From NCBI RefSeq assembly GCF_002022275.1, contig NZ_MSDF01000028.1:1-64000 (forward strand): a DNA stretch of 64,000 nucleotides, read 5' to 3'. Numbering within the stretch: the stretch's first letter is position 1; the number at the start of each line of letters is the position of its first letter. Below are positions 41,743-49,584 of the stretch, piece by piece. The DNA comes from Pseudomonas fluorescens. Lineage in GTDB: Bacteria > Pseudomonadota > Gammaproteobacteria > Pseudomonadales > Pseudomonadaceae. The notes under the pieces were generated by a model. It saw nothing but the letters and a program-made list of their open reading frames with translations. It did not search any database and was not told the origin of the DNA. The translations under genes and the position numbers were made by a program.

Positions 41743-44148
41743 GTGAAAAAACTGGCCGTCTACAACAACAAAATCTCCCGCTGGGCGCCTCTGGCGCTGG
41801 CGCTTGCCGTCAGCGCCGCGCTGCCTGCGGCCTATGCTGACGACGGTATCCATATCCGCGCACAGCCTTTGGGCGCCGCGCTGAGCCAACTGGGCCAGCA
41901 GACGTCCCTGCAAGTGTTCTTCAGCCCGGACATGGTCGCAGGCAAACAAGCGCCTGCGGTGGACGGCAACCTGTCGCCTGAACAAGCCCTGCGCCAGTTG
42001 CTGCAAGGCAGCGGCCTGGACTACCAGATCGACGCCGGCTCTGTGACCCTGCGCCCGCTGAGCAGCGGTACCGGTGAAGCCGGTTCGCCGCTGCAGTTGG
42101 GTGTGACTGACGTGAAGGTGGTCGGCGACTGGCTGGGTGATGCCAACGCTGCCGTAGTGCAAAACCACCCCGGCGCGCGTACGGTGATCCGTCGCGAAGC
42201 CATGGTGGAGCAGGGCGCAATGAACGTCGGCGACGTGTTGCGCCGTGTGCCGGGCGTGCAGGTGCAGGAAGCCAACGGCACCGGCGGCAGTGATATTTCC
42301 CTGAACGTCGGCGTGCGTGGCCTGACCTCACGCCTGTCGCCGCGCTCCACCGTGCTGATTGACGGCGTACCGGCTGCGTTTGCCCCGTATGGCCAGCCAC
42401 AGCTGTCGATGGCGCCGATTTCCGCCGGCAACCTGGACAGCATCGACGTGGTGCGCGGCGCCGGTTCCGTGCGTTATGGGCCGCAGAACGTGGGCGGTGT
42501 GATCAACTTCGTGACCCGTGCGATCCCCGAGAAATTCTCCGGCGAAGTCGGTACGACCTTGCAAACCGCAGAACACGGTGGCTGGAAACACGTCGACAAC
42601 GCCTTTTTGGGTGGCACGGCCGACAACGGTATCGGCGTCGCCTTGCTCTACACCGGCGTGAACGGTAACGGCTACCGCGAGAGCAACACCTCCAACGACA
42701 TCGACGACGTGATCCTAAAGACCCATTGGGCGCCGACCGATCAAGACGATTTCAGCCTGAACTTCCATTACTACGACGCCAGCGCCGACATGCCGGGTGG
42801 CCTGACGCAAAAGCAGTTCGACGCCAACCCGTACCAGTCGGTGCGTGATTGGGACAACTTCAGTGGCCGTCGCAAGGATGTGTCCTTCAAGTACATCCGC
42901 CAGATTGATGATCGTACCCAGGCCGAAGTGCTGACCTACTACATCGATAGTTTCCGTGGCAGCAACATTGCCAACCGCGACCTGAAGACTATCGGCTCCT
43001 ATCCGCGCAGCTACTACACGTTTGGCATCGAGCCGCGGGTGTCCCATGTGTTCGACCTGGGGCCGAGCACCCAGGAAGTCAGCCTGGGTTACCGTTACCT
43101 GAAGGAAGGCATGCATGAGCAAGCCAGCAGCCTGAACCTGGTCAACAACGTGCCGACGCCGGGTGGCCAGAACGATGGTCACGTTTATCAGGACCGTACC
43201 GGTGGCACCGTAGCCAACGCGTTCTATATCGACAACAAGATTGATATCGGCAAATGGACCATCACGCCCGGCATCCGTTTTGAAAACATCGAAACCAATT
43301 GGCATGATCGCCCGGTGGTTGCGCTGAACGGTGTGCGCACCGTGGAGAAAAACCGCAAGATCACCAGCAACGAGCCGTTGCCTGCGTTGAGCGTGATGTA
43401 CCACATTTCCGATGCCTGGAAAGTGTTCGCCAACTACGAGAACTCGTTCGGCAGCCTGCAGTACGCACAGATCGGGCAGGGCGGCCGGGTCAACCAGACG
43501 GCCGACGGCCTGAACCCGGAAAAAGCCAAGACTTACGAGATCGGTACCCGCTACAACAACAGCGTCTGGGGCGGCGAAGTGACGTTGTTCTACATCGACT
43601 TCTCGGATGAGTTGCAATACGTCAGCAACGATGTGGGCTGGACCAACCTCGGCGCGACCAAGCATCAGGGTATCGAGACGTCGGCCCACTACGATCTGTC
43701 AAACCTGGACCCACGCCTGGACGGCCTGACTGCCAGTGCCGGTTTCACCTACACCAAGGCGACCGCCGAGGGTGATGTTCCGTTCAAGGGCCGCGACCTG
43801 CCGCTTTACTCCCGTGAAGTGGCGACCGCGGGCTTGCGTTATGACATCAACCACTGGACCCATAATCTGGATGTTTATGCCCAGTCCGGCCAGCGTGCGC
43901 CGGGTACCGGCACCACCTATATCACCCAGGGCACTGCCGATGGCCAATACGGCGACATCCCCGGTTACGTTTCGGTCAACGTGCGCAGTGGCTACGATTT
44001 CGGTGAGAAACTTTCGAACTTGAAGGTGGGCGTGGGCGTGAAAAACGTCTTCGACCAACAGCACTATACCCGCTCCAGTGACAACAACGCGGGCTTGTAC
44101 CTGGGCGAACCACGTACGTTCTTCGTGCAGGCGAGTGTCGGTTTCTAA
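41743..44148 (+). CDS. fecA: TonB-dependent transducer receptor, ferric citrate type
   Basis: 801-aa outer-membrane receptor. After a signal peptide (about 1-32, ending AAYA) comes an STN signalling domain (about 35-90, IHIRAQPLGAALSQLGQQTS) that contacts FecR. Then a plug (about 125-235, with LRRVPGVQVQEANGTGGSDI and VRGAGSVRYGPQNVGGVINF) and a barrel ending in Phe. The segment ASADMPGGLTQKQFDANPYQ resembles ferric dicitrate receptors, but the ligand is unproved. Start is GTG at 41743 (VKKLAVYNNK); longer in-frame forms lack a sensible signal peptide. An intrinsic terminator follows. Confidence 0.85.
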   Translation: MKKLAVYNNKISRWAPLALALAVSAALPAAYADDGIHIRAQPLGAALSQLGQQTSLQVFFSPDMVAGKQAPAVDGNLSPEQALRQLLQGSGLDYQIDAGSVTLRPLSSGTGEAGSPLQLGVTDVKVVGDWLGDANAAVVQNHPGARTVIRREAMVEQGAMNVGDVLRRVPGVQVQEANGTGGSDISLNVGVRGLTSRLSPRSTVLIDGVPAAFAPYGQPQLSMAPISAGNLDSIDVVRGAGSVRYGPQNVGGVINFVTRAIPEKFSGEVGTTLQTAEHGGWKHVDNAFLGGTADNGIGVALLYTGVNGNGYRESNTSNDIDDVILKTHWAPTDQDDFSLNFHYYDASADMPGGLTQKQFDANPYQSVRDWDNFSGRRKDVSFKYIRQIDDRTQAEVLTYYIDSFRGSNIANRDLKTIGSYPRSYYTFGIEPRVSHVFDLGPSTQEVSLGYRYLKEGMHEQASSLNLVNNVPTPGGQNDGHVYQDRTGGTVANAFYIDNKIDIGKWTITPGIRFENIETNWHDRPVVALNGVRTVEKNRKITSNEPLPALSVMYHISDAWKVFANYENSFGSLQYAQIGQGGRVNQTADGLNPEKAKTYEIGTRYNNSVWGGEVTLFYIDFSDELQYVSNDVGWTNLGATKHQGIETSAHYDLSNLDPRLDGLTASAGFTYTKATAEGDVPFKGRDLPLYSREVATAGLRYDINHWTHNLDVYAQSGQRAPGTGTTYITQGTADGQYGDIPGYVSVNVRSGYDFGEKLSNLKVGVGVKNVFDQQHYTRSSDNNAGLYLGEPRTFFVQASVGF

Positions 44149-44163
44149 CCTGTTGCCCAGACG

Positions 44164-44196
44164 AAAAATCGCAGCCCTTGGGCTGCGATTTTTTTT
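44164..44196 (+). terminator. Rho-independent terminator after fecA
   Basis: A 12-bp stem (AAATCGCAGCCC / GGGCTGCGATTT) with a 2-nt apex runs directly into a T-tract of eight. Confidence 0.92.
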
Positions 44197-44237
44197 GGCT
44201 GTTTCCTACACCCCTCCGCCAACTTTCCGTTCAGCCA

Positions 44238-44266
44238 GGAACTCATTCCGATAGGCCTGCCACTCA
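44238..44266 (+). promoter_or_regulatory. hrp box 1 (HrpL sigma-factor promoter)
   Basis: GGAACT-N16-CCACTCA matches the HrpL consensus GGAAC(C/T)-N15-17-CCACNNA exactly in both elements and spacing. It lies 78 bases upstream of the 300-aa HrpK-like gene. Confidence 0.82.
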
Positions 44267-44343
44267 GGGAGAAACCTGATTGCCCTCGATATTAGCGTGG
44301 AGCAGAAGGTTGTAGATCAACCCCCTTTGCATTGGAGACACCT

Positions 44344-45246
44344 ATGTCGGTATCGGCTCTCGACACACCTGTATCTGCCTTACCCACTACTGATACCTCA
44401 CCGCTGAACCCCAAGCCCGAAGCCAAGGCGAGCCGTCACGCGCCTGCGTCGCTGAACTTCAACAGCCAAAGCGCGGTGAACGTCAATTTCAACTCGAACG
44501 GCAATAATGCCGGACCGGTGTTTGGAGACCAGCAGCGACCGGCTGATCGTCACGGTCATCACCATCATGCTCACCACCACACCCCTGCAATGAAGCCTCC
44601 GAGCCCGCAATTGGGGTTTTGGCAGCAGTTGCAGCAGTTGCTGAGCCAGTGGTTTGGCGGGCAGCGGCCACCCACGGATTACTCGACAAAAAATGATGAT
44701 CAACTGGGGCAGGCCCTGCTGAAGAACTTCAAGGCGTTCACCGGTTCCAGTGCTTCGAAAACAATGCACCGCAGCGCAATTGAATCCATGGCGCAAAAAC
44801 CGCTGGGCAACAACGCTGCCATGAATGAAAACATTCTGCTCGCCAAAGAGCTTTTGCGGCGCCCCGATGTACTCACTGCTTTTGATCGCGCCGCCGGGAC
44901 CGGCGCAGTGAACGGATGGATCGACAAAGGCCAGATGGAACAGCTCATCCAGGACAAAAACCCGCTGAAATACAAGAGTGACAAGCAAGTAGCTCAGGAA
45001 CTGCTCACTCATTTCGATCAATTGAAAGGCTGCTGCGCAAAGCCTGAACTGAAAATCGACGACCTGAAAGAATTGGCCAGCCGGTCTGTGCCGAGCAACT
45101 CGCCCATGCGTCACCTGGTCGAGTTGGCTAAAGTCGCCGTCGCGCGTGGCGAGTTGATGACACAGATGGACAATCTGCTGAGCACTCAGAATGACAAGAG
45201 CATCAGCAAACGTGCGCTCGAAGTACTGTCTTCCCAGCTGAAATAA
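44344..45246 (+). CDS. HrpK/NopX-like candidate type III secreted protein
   Basis: 300-aa protein. The N-terminus (MSVSALDTPVSALPTTDTSP) is Ser/Thr/Pro-rich like type III secretion signals; a His-rich stretch is at 70-79. From about 119 on there are four helical units: 119-156 (DQLGQALLKNFKAF), 161-203 (ILLAKELLRRPDVLTAFDRA then NGWIDKGQMEQLI, an EF-hand-like turn), 212-246 (KQVAQELLTHFDQL) and 255-297. This layout recalls the C-terminal part of HrpK/NopX/HrpF translocators, but the match is from memory. An hrp box precedes it. GGAG lies seven bases before the ATG; the TTG at 44332 is less likely. Confidence 0.68.
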   Translation: MSVSALDTPVSALPTTDTSPLNPKPEAKASRHAPASLNFNSQSAVNVNFNSNGNNAGPVFGDQQRPADRHGHHHHAHHHTPAMKPPSPQLGFWQQLQQLLSQWFGGQRPPTDYSTKNDDQLGQALLKNFKAFTGSSASKTMHRSAIESMAQKPLGNNAAMNENILLAKELLRRPDVLTAFDRAAGTGAVNGWIDKGQMEQLIQDKNPLKYKSDKQVAQELLTHFDQLKGCCAKPELKIDDLKELASRSVPSNSPMRHLVELAKVAVARGELMTQMDNLLSTQNDKSISKRALEVLSSQLK

Positions 45247-45304
45247 CGGCGAGCACCCGGGCGCTGCAAAAAAATGGCAGCGCCTTGTGCCTCCGATGGC
45301 TTCG

Positions 45305-45332
45305 GGAACTGTTCGTTCACCGTCGCCACTCA
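45305..45332 (+). promoter_or_regulatory. hrp box 2 (HrpL sigma-factor promoter)
   Basis: GGAACT-N15-CCACTCA, a full match to the HrpL promoter consensus, 65 bases upstream of the 100-aa gene. Confidence 0.8.
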
Positions 45333-45397
45333 CGGTAAACACCTGCGCGACTGTATTCGTAGTGGTCGCCTTTCAGACGTTGAGTCAGGGCCAAGAC

Positions 45398-45700
45398 ATG
45401 ACAGTGACTTCGTTTCAATCTCGCCAGACCACCGACAGCGCGGCTTTTTCCGGGGTACATGACGGTGGTGAAATCTCCCGGAAAACGCTCTCGGATGCTC
45501 TCTCGAAGGGGTACGCTGAAGAAGCTCGACGCATCAAAGCTTTCGTGGGGCAACGCCACTTTCAACCGCCCGTCGCAGGGGATTTTGCCCGTGGCATGCT
45601 GGCATCCGCTGATTCAGATCTGGCGTCACGATCCGAGCCGGCATGGGCGGCATTGATCAACAGATTGCTGGCCCGCTGGCGTGGTCAACGGCCTGGTTAA
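45398..45700 (+). CDS. Small HrpL-regulon protein related to the HrpK-like gene
   Basis: 100-aa protein, no named family. The N-terminus MTVTSFQSRQTTDSAAFSGV is Ser/Thr/Gln-rich, as in type III substrates. Next comes HDGGEISRKTLSDAL, similar to the EF-hand-like turn of the 300-aa neighbour. The C-terminus AWAALINRLLARWRGQRPG resembles FWQQLQQLLSQWFGGQRPP of that protein (residues 92-110). So it looks like a shortened relative of it. A longer frame starts at 45287, but that start lies upstream of the hrp box. The Shine-Dalgarno is weak (CAGGG). Confidence 0.6.
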   Translation: MTVTSFQSRQTTDSAAFSGVHDGGEISRKTLSDALSKGYAEEARRIKAFVGQRHFQPPVAGDFARGMLASADSDLASRSEPAWAALINRLLARWRGQRPG

Positions 45701-45750
45701 AGCGGCGTCGCGGCTTTTTACATGCTGTTATTGCTATTCCTTCGCTACCC

Positions 45751-45778
45751 GGAACCATCGCGTGCAGCCAGCCACATA
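45751..45778 (+). promoter_or_regulatory. hrp box 3 (HrpL sigma-factor promoter)
   Basis: GGAACC-N15-CCACATA, again a full match to the HrpL promoter consensus, 98 bases upstream of the 118-aa gene. Confidence 0.8.
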
Positions 45779-45875
45779 TCGTTTGCCGGTCGTCTTGCAA
45801 TCCATTCGATGATTCAAGGCCGTTCGGTGATGGCCTTCAGGCCGGTGCAGATTTGGAAAGGGTGGGAGAGGCGAT

Positions 45876-46232
45876 ATGAAAACTGAAAGTGCAATACCAC
45901 GTGGGCAGCCTACGGTCATCGGTGCGCAGAAGGTCAATTGGACTTCGCCATCGCCAAGCGTTCCGCCATACCGTGAGGAGCAAAGCGTTGCGCAGGATGT
46001 ACCGGCGCGACGTGCAGTCCAGTGGCGGGGAGGGTTGTCCTCGCTACGCCATCAGGCATTGCAGAACGCGCCGGTTGTTCGAGCGGACGCGACCCCTCCG
46101 GGCTTGAACTCCACCGATAGACAATTGGTGGATGAGTTGAAAAAGTATTTTGATGAGCTGAGCCCGCAGGACGGACGACTGGTGCAATCGTCTCTGAGCC
46201 AGTTTGCCGCTCAAATGCTGCCGGGAGAATAA
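45876..46232 (+). CDS. HrpL-regulon protein, first half of a split HrpK-like gene
   Basis: 118-aa protein. The first 75 residues are Ser/Pro/Gln-rich and probably disordered, including MKTESAIPRGQPTVIGAQKV. The C-terminal segment DRQLVDELKKYFDELSPQDG and SSLSQFAAQMLPG aligns with module one of the 300-aa neighbour (DQLGQALLKNFKAFTG through SAIESMAQKPLG). The protein then stops exactly where that neighbour continues into module two. The next frame supplies modules two to four. It therefore looks like the N-terminal part of a gene that has split. Confidence 0.62.
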   Translation: MKTESAIPRGQPTVIGAQKVNWTSPSPSVPPYREEQSVAQDVPARRAVQWRGGLSSLRHQALQNAPVVRADATPPGLNSTDRQLVDELKKYFDELSPQDGRLVQSSLSQFAAQMLPGE

Positions 46233-46233
46233 C

Positions 46234-46782
46234 GTGCGGGAGCGTTTGATTCTGGTGGTGCGGGAAATTCTCAAGCGTCCACTGTTGAACGACACCATCA
46301 TTGATCACGAAGGGTATATCACCCGTGACAGCCTGAGCGCGGCCGCTGTGAGTTCGCGACGCAACAGCTCACCGGGCACGTTCAGCCAGGATCCTTTTCA
46401 TGGTCAGGGCAATGCAGCGGTCGTTCAGGCGCTGCAGGGCTATTTCAAGCAGTTGCGGGACAAGTACAAGGATCGCCCCGGTTTTTTTGAAACCCATGAA
46501 TACCTGGAGATTGCGCTGCTCCACGCCGTGATGAGTGATCCTGATGACACCGATTTGCTGGGAATGCCCATTCTGGAGCCCACCACCGGGCTGCCCCGCA
46601 AAAAATACACGGAACACTGTGTGTACACCGCCAAAAATATCGTTGAACGCCCAGGCTTGTTAAGGTCGTTGGAGCGAGTCAATCAGAGGCGCCTGTTGAA
46701 CCGCCCCAGGCACACAGGCTGGCTGTGCAATAAAAGCCTGGAGCGCTGGCTGGAGCAGTACGAGGTGCACAAGGCCAGGTAG
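46234..46782 (+). CDS. HrpL-regulon protein, second half of a split HrpK-like gene
   Basis: 182-aa protein beginning with GTG one base after the upstream stop, with GGGAG six bases before it (GGGAGAATAACGTG), so translation may be coupled. Its three units align with modules two to four of the 300-aa protein: LILVVREILKRPLLND plus HEGYITRDSL (EF-hand-like turn), AVVQALQGYFKQLRDKYK, and VYTAKNIVERPGLLRSLERV plus HTGWLCNKSLERWLEQ. Frame relative to the upstream gene is offset by one base, so either a one-base indel has split a single gene or the two are a natural pair. No hrp box of its own. Confidence 0.62.
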   Translation: MRERLILVVREILKRPLLNDTIIDHEGYITRDSLSAAAVSSRRNSSPGTFSQDPFHGQGNAAVVQALQGYFKQLRDKYKDRPGFFETHEYLEIALLHAVMSDPDDTDLLGMPILEPTTGLPRKKYTEHCVYTAKNIVERPGLLRSLERVNQRRLLNRPRHTGWLCNKSLERWLEQYEVHKAR

Positions 46783-46806
46783 GGCTCTGGCCTTCAACTC
46801 AGGCGT

Positions 46807-47958
46807 TTACACCTTGAGGATTTTGCCGCTGACAGCTACACCGGCCAGCAACACCGCAATCAGTACAAAGGCAGTGCTCAGGCTGCTGCCATGCGCGATA
46901 AAGCCAATCACCGCAGGCCCCGCGAGAATACCGGCATAACCCAATGTGGTGATGGCCGGCACCGCGATATGTTCCGGCATAACTTTCTGTTTGCCGACAG
47001 CGGTGTACAACACCGGCACGATATTCGAGCACCCGGCACCCACCAGGGCGTATCCCAGCAGCGCCGTTTCCCAGGCAGGCAACAGCGTTGCTATCAACAT
47101 GCCCGCAGTGGCCAGTGCTCCACCGATCACGATCACACGCGTGGCACCCAGCCTCCGCACAATGGCATCACCGGTCAAGCGCCCGGCAGTCATGGTCAAG
47201 GCGAAGGCTGCATAGCCAAGGCCGGCGTAAGCCTCATTCAGGCCACGCTCGGCGCTGAGGAATACCGCGCTCCAGTCCAGCACCGCACCTTCTGCCAGAA
47301 ACACAATGCAACACAGGCAGCCGATAAAAAGCACGACGCCATGGGGCATGGCAAATGCCGGTCCCGAGCTTTCACTGCCGTAGGGCAACAAGTGCGGCCC
47401 GGCCTTGAGCAGCGCCAGCAGCATGATTACGATCACTACCAGGGTTGCCTGCAACGGCGAGAAGCCCAGCCCCAACATCCCGGCCACCCCCGCAGCGCCG
47501 ACGATGCCGCCCAGGCTGAACAACCCGTGAAAGCCCGACATCATGGTTTTGCCACTGGCGCGCTCAACGATCACCGCTTGCAGGTTGACCGTTGAGTCCA
47601 CGGTGCCCAGGCCCGCGCCAAACAGGAACAACCCAGCCATCAACAATGGAATCGAGCTGACAGTGGCGAGCATCGGCAGGGCCAGGCAGATCATGATCGT
47701 GCCAGCCGTCAACACGCGCCGACAACCATAACGCGAGGCCAGCGCGCCTGCTACCGGCATGGCGATGATCGACCCCACCCCCAGGCACAACAGCAGCAGG
47801 CCAAGCGTGCCTTCGTTGAGTTGCGCACGCGCCTTTGCGTACGGCACCAGCGGCGCCCAGGCAGCGATGCCGAAGCCTGCGATAAAAAATGCGATGCGAG
47901 TCGACATTTGCTCCAGCCGCCCGGGAACCACGGGCGCTGGGGTGGGGATGGCAGTCAT
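46807..47958 (-). CDS. MFS transporter
   Basis: 383-aa major facilitator with about twelve membrane helices in two halves. The loop 2-3 motif reads GALASRYGCRRVLTAGT and the mirrored one GRLTGDAIVRRLGATRVIV. It resembles the small YbjJ-type MFS group. Substrate unknown. It is divergent from the DapF-like gene with about 350 bp between, so shared control is possible but not shown. Confidence 0.87.
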   Translation of the reverse strand: MTAIPTPAPVVPGRLEQMSTRIAFFIAGFGIAAWAPLVPYAKARAQLNEGTLGLLLLCLGVGSIIAMPVAGALASRYGCRRVLTAGTIMICLALPMLATVSSIPLLMAGLFLFGAGLGTVDSTVNLQAVIVERASGKTMMSGFHGLFSLGGIVGAAGVAGMLGLGFSPLQATLVVIVIMLLALLKAGPHLLPYGSESSGPAFAMPHGVVLFIGCLCCIVFLAEGAVLDWSAVFLSAERGLNEAYAGLGYAAFALTMTAGRLTGDAIVRRLGATRVIVIGGALATAGMLIATLLPAWETALLGYALVGAGCSNIVPVLYTAVGKQKVMPEHIAVPAITTLGYAGILAGPAVIGFIAHGSSLSTAFVLIAVLLAGVAVSGKILKV

Positions 47959-48304
47959 GAAAAATCCTTGGTTTTGCGTTCAACGAACGATGTCCGGCGC
48001 GACATCCTTGCATATCAGGCCGCATGGAGCGAACCCGGTTCCCTTGGGAGGGCGGGTCTGGAGGTTTGTTTTAAATAAAGGGAACGCGTTGAACGAATGG
48101 CGCCACATAGAGGCCGACGGACCTGTGGGCGGGGGTCTGGAAGGTGCGTAATGCTCGTATGAACCGATGAACCCCAGGGTTCCTGCGGTGGATTACCACC
48201 TTCCAGTCTTCCTCCCACAGGCCTGCAGTTCTGTAATACGCTTCTGCCCACGGTGTAGGTAAGTGGATGGGCAAGCCAATGATAATTCGCAGGCGGGTAG
48301 CCAG
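47959..48304. other. Non-coding gap between MFS and DapF-like genes
   Basis: 346 bp with an AT-rich core near 48070 (TTGTTTTAAATAAAGG) that could serve as a promoter. I see no conserved RNA, repeat or operator. A minus-strand open frame crosses it but looks like an overlap artefact. Confidence 0.5.
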
Positions 48305-49282
48305 ATGACCCGGTTCTACGACGCGCGGGGCAATATTTACGGGGTCGTCAGCCCGGCTTATTTGAGAAGCCGGGGCATCGACGTGCCCGATCACGCAGGC
48401 TTGGCTGCTCACGCCCGCACTGCGTGGGCGGCGTCGGCCATTGCGTCCGAATGTGGCTGGGGTGCGTTGCCGCATGCCACCGATGCCAAGGCACATCGCT
48501 GTGATGGCTTGTTGGTCGGGCCGTTTCAGTCCGCGCCGCCGTTTGACCTGCTGATCGTCAATACGGATGGCACGCTTGCCGAGCGCAGTGGCAACGGGCT
48601 GACGATTTTTGCCCAGGCGATGACTGATTCGGGCTTGATGACTCAAGGCTGCGAGTTGCGTGTGCACCACGATAAGCGTGATGCGACGTCTCCGGTCGCT
48701 ACGCCAGTGGAGCCCGCGGTGGTCGATCATGTGAGCGGGTTCTGGCTGGCGCTGGGGCGCCCCGCGTTCGGGCCGGCGGCGGTAGGGGCGCAGGGTATTG
48801 ATACGATTGAGCGTGCGTTCAGCCACGTGCCCGTACTGGCGCAGATCAATGCGCACTGGGCACGCAGTCAGTTTGTTCGAGTGGGAAACCCTCATTGCGT
48901 GACGCTCCTCGAGCACGTCGACGCGCTGCCTGACAATCAATCGATGCATCAAGCTGCACTGTTTGAGCGGTTGCAGGCGATTGCTTTCGCGCCACCCGCG
49001 GGGCGCGGGCAGCCCTGTGTGGCGGGCGTGAATTTGCAATGGGCTGCCCGATCCTCGGGCAATTCGGTCATTGCGCGGGTGTTTGAGCGAGGGGAGGGAC
49101 CTACCGCGTCCTCGGGAACCAGCGCCAGTGCCGTGGCGTCTGCGGCTTGGCGGGCTGGCTGGGTCGAGAGCGGGGAGGTGGCTGTGGTAATGCCAGGTGG
49201 CACAGCGCCGGTATTGTTGCAAAGCGAGGGCGAAACATTGCTGAGCGTCAGCCTGTTCGGGGCTGCGCGGCTGCAAGTTTGA
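48305..49282 (+). CDS. DapF-like (diaminopimelate epimerase fold) protein with Ser in place of both catalytic Cys
   Basis: 325-aa protein with the two mirror-image halves of the diaminopimelate epimerase fold. The first active-site loop reads NTDGTLAERSGNGLTIFAQA, aligning with the EMCGNG loop of DapF, but with Ser for Cys. The second reads GEGPTASSGTSASAVASAAW, aligning with ACGTGACA, again Ser for Cys. Both cysteines act as acid/base in DapF, so racemase activity is doubtful; an isomerase or dehydratase role is possible. Substrate-contact residues such as VGNPHCVTLLE are kept. Start at 48305; an in-frame GTG at 48263 is less likely. Confidence 0.82.
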   Translation: MTRFYDARGNIYGVVSPAYLRSRGIDVPDHAGLAAHARTAWAASAIASECGWGALPHATDAKAHRCDGLLVGPFQSAPPFDLLIVNTDGTLAERSGNGLTIFAQAMTDSGLMTQGCELRVHHDKRDATSPVATPVEPAVVDHVSGFWLALGRPAFGPAAVGAQGIDTIERAFSHVPVLAQINAHWARSQFVRVGNPHCVTLLEHVDALPDNQSMHQAALFERLQAIAFAPPAGRGQPCVAGVNLQWAARSSGNSVIARVFERGEGPTASSGTSASAVASAAWRAGWVESGEVAVVMPGGTAPVLLQSEGETLLSVSLFGAARLQV

Positions 49283-49584
49283 GTGGGTGACAACAGTTGA
49301 TAGCTTGAATAAGTGTCGGCTGTTTCTTTATCGGGCAGTTAAGTTAGCAAAGTGTTCGTAGGACTTTTCTTGTTGTTTAATAGTGTTTGATTTGTCGGTT
49401 GTCATATCTTGTAAAAGCCTCTTCTGACCCCCGCGTACGAAACTTCCTTTTTGTTATTTGGAAGGCCGAATATCGCCTGGAATCGCTAAGCTTTGCGGCA
49501 TTCAGGTGCTTTTCCAGTGCTCCAATCTGTATCCAGGCTGGGGGAAAACCTTTCGCTCAATGACTTGATGACAGGTAACTACGG
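49283..49584. other. Non-coding AT-rich leader upstream of vgrG
   Basis: 302 bp, clearly richer in A and T than flanking genes, typical upstream of horizontally exchanged VgrG islands. I saw no sigma-54, Fur or hrp motif in it. It presumably carries the vgrG promoter. Confidence 0.5.

Noticed and set aside
48071..49276. Minus-strand open frame of 401 codons covering the DapF-like gene
   Set aside because: It is fully antisense to a gene with clear DapF motifs and is rich in Arg/His/Pro, typical of GC-rich shadow frames. Its last 60 codons extend beyond the gene and look somewhat protein-like (for example AYYRTAGLWEEDWKVVIHRR), so that tail (48071-48262) could be an old remnant, but no start or family supports it.
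49283..49584. hrp box or sigma-54 promoter for vgrG
   Set aside because: Searched because of the hrp boxes nearby, but neither GGAAC-N16-CCAC nor TGGC-N8-TTGC is found.
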